A stretch of 64,000 nt of DNA from Candidatus Opimibacter skivensis (GTDB lineage Bacteria; Bacteroidota; Bacteroidia; Chitinophagales; Saprospiraceae): NCBI GenBank assembly GCA_016722045.1, contig JADKGY010000029.1, forward strand, positions 815,826-879,825. The letters run 5' to 3'. Made by a program: the position numbers and the translations under genes. Shown piece by piece: positions 62,897 to 64,000 of this stretch (positions are counted from its first letter, which is position 1; every line of letters starts with the position of its first letter). The notes under the pieces are model-generated. The model did no database searches, had not been told where the DNA came from, and saw only the letters and a list, made by a program, of their open reading frames with translations.

Positions 62897-64000
62897 ATGA
62901 TTACAAATCGACAAACATCTTTATTTGTCAAATTGTCCATATTATCATTGATGATGGTCAATACGAATTTGCTCAAACCATTGTATCCGGAGAGATAAAA
63001 AAATGTCGAAGGCCTACCGCATGACAGGAGCTATTGTGGTGATAAAAGGAACTAACATAAATACAACTGCTGATAGTTCTGGTCATTTCGCCATTTCAAC
63101 AAAAGCTCTTATCCCTTAACTCTGACCACCCGATTCATGGTTATATCCCACAGGAAACCCAGATTGACAAAGCGCCAACCGAACCATTAGAAATCATGCT
63201 TATTGACGACAACGAACTTTTGAAATTGTCATTACTTCAAGACGGCGATTGGAGACGGCTCGGGAAATGCCATTCAGTCTCAGTGGTGAGGCGATGTAAT
63301 TGAGGAAACAGGCTCATTCAACGTCAACAGAGTAAAAGAACTAATTCCATCAGTACAACTTTATTCTTCGAATCCTCGCAACACTGGATTAAACATACGT
63401 GGATTAGGTTCCACTTATGGTCTTACCAATGATGGTATTGGTAAGGTGTTGGATTCTATGTAGATGGTGTGTTTTACGCCCGTCCTGCTGCAACGACACT
63501 CGACTTCATCGATGTGGATCAGATCAAGTCTTACGTGGTCCCCAGGGGAACATTGTTTAGCAAACACCACTGCAGGCGCTTTCAATGTTATCACCCGAAA
63601 ACCTGCCTTTACACCCGGAGCCAACTTTGAAGTTAGTTTTGGCAACTATAGATATGCAGGCCAAAGGGTTCGCTTACAGGTCCGCTGACAAAAAAGATCG
63701 CAGGTCGATTATCTTTCTCGGCACTCAGCGAGACGGGTTCTCAAGAATATAGTGACGGGAAAATCTGTAAGTAGTATCAACAATCTCGGTGTTCGAGGAC
63801 AGTTGATGTATACTCCTTCAAGAAAAAGACTACGATTACGCTGGCTGCTGATGCGACACGCCAGCGTCCGGATGGATATGCTCAGGTTTTTGCGGAGTTG
63901 CGCCCACGTGGACCAGCATATCGACAATTCGAACAGATCATCACAGATCTTCGAATACACATTACCTAGCAGGAATCCATTCGACCGAATTATTGATCAC
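62897..64000 (+). pseudogene. TonB-dependent receptor, 5' part, multiply frameshifted and cut by the right edge
   Basis: ATG at 62897 begins a signal peptide (MITNRQTSLFVKLSILSLMM). Successive frames give a carboxypeptidase-regulatory-like N-terminal domain (GAIVVIKGTNINTTADSSGHF), a plug domain (VKELIPSVQLYSSNPRNTG, LNIRGLGSTYGLTNDGI, FYVDGVFYARPAATTLDFID, AGAFNVITRKPAFTPGANFE) and the first barrel strands (FGNYRYAGQRVRLQ, ADATRQRPDGYAQVF). Many single-base shifts interrupt it. TonB-dependent receptors import siderophores, cobalamin or glycans through the outer membrane; the substrate is not readable. With the Rrf2 gene upstream, iron- or redox-linked uptake is a reasonable guess. Confidence 0.85.

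Overview
The window looks like a chromosomal segment of a Bacteroidota organism, probably a Saprospiria-type filamentous or sludge/aquatic bacterium. The evidence is: several proteins with C-terminal type IX secretion (T9SS) sorting domains, a PorP/SprF-family protein next to a type-B sorting-domain protein, HYR/P-domain/SprB-repeat surface proteins, a FG-GAP/ASPIC-UnbV lipoprotein beside a vanadium-haloperoxidase-like lipoprotein, Bacteroidota-type -7/-33 promoter boxes, and housekeeping genes of Bacteroidota length and order. The species assignment is inference.

Region 1 (1-36.6 kb, almost all on the minus strand) is a surface-protein locus. Five related Cys-rich proteins share a signature of the form R-[TH]-W-[ST]-V-x-D-W-C plus HYR-like CP-x-x-[LI]-T-V modules: a partial one at the left edge, three giants (about 2000 residues) and one of about 960 residues. 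Each giant is preceded by a small secreted helical protein, giving three 'small + giant' cassettes (9176-2418, 16257-9811, 28529-22087). The giants have nearly identical C-terminal halves (HYR-like modules, dockerin-like repeat, cohesin-like domain, T9SS type-A signal) and different N-terminal heads. Cassettes 2 and 3 are about 6.5 kb duplicates that differ mainly in one sharply bounded block of about 485 bp encoding the mature N-terminus. The giants of cassettes 1 and 2 each carry a one-base frameshift; the giant of cassette 3 is intact. Sigma-54-like promoter sequences lie about 220-250 bp upstream of cassettes 2 and 3. Between these two cassettes sit the FG-GAP/ASPIC lipoprotein and the haloperoxidase-like lipoprotein. 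Leftward of 36.6 kb come the 960-residue dockerin-containing protein and then a two-gene unit: a protein with three cohesin-like modules, six SprB repeats and a type-B sorting signal, plus a PorP/SprF protein.

Region 2 (36.7-59.3 kb) is mixed housekeeping: a NarL-type response regulator, a large outer-membrane beta-barrel protein, a PASTA protein, rhodanese, dCTP deaminase, a phosphopantetheinyl transferase overlapping a lipoprotein gene, then metK-gcvP-hldD, trpS with RidA and a FAH-family enzyme, the DUF177-rpmF pair, transporters, a cupin, a hotdog thioesterase and a TonB-C protein. Many gene ends here run directly into short tandem arrays (7-, 8-, 9- and 45-bp units) whose first unit contains the gene's own stop codon.

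Region 3 (59.4-64 kb) holds a membrane-anchored LuxR-type protein, a DUF4199 protein, a second TonB-C lipoprotein, a small secreted protein, a DUF2461 protein, an Rrf2 regulator and a TonB-dependent receptor cut by the right edge. Almost all are interrupted by single-base losses, mostly in homopolymers, which suggests sequence error as much as gene decay. A palindrome overlapping a Bacteroidota promoter between the Rrf2 and receptor genes suggests that the regulator controls the receptor.
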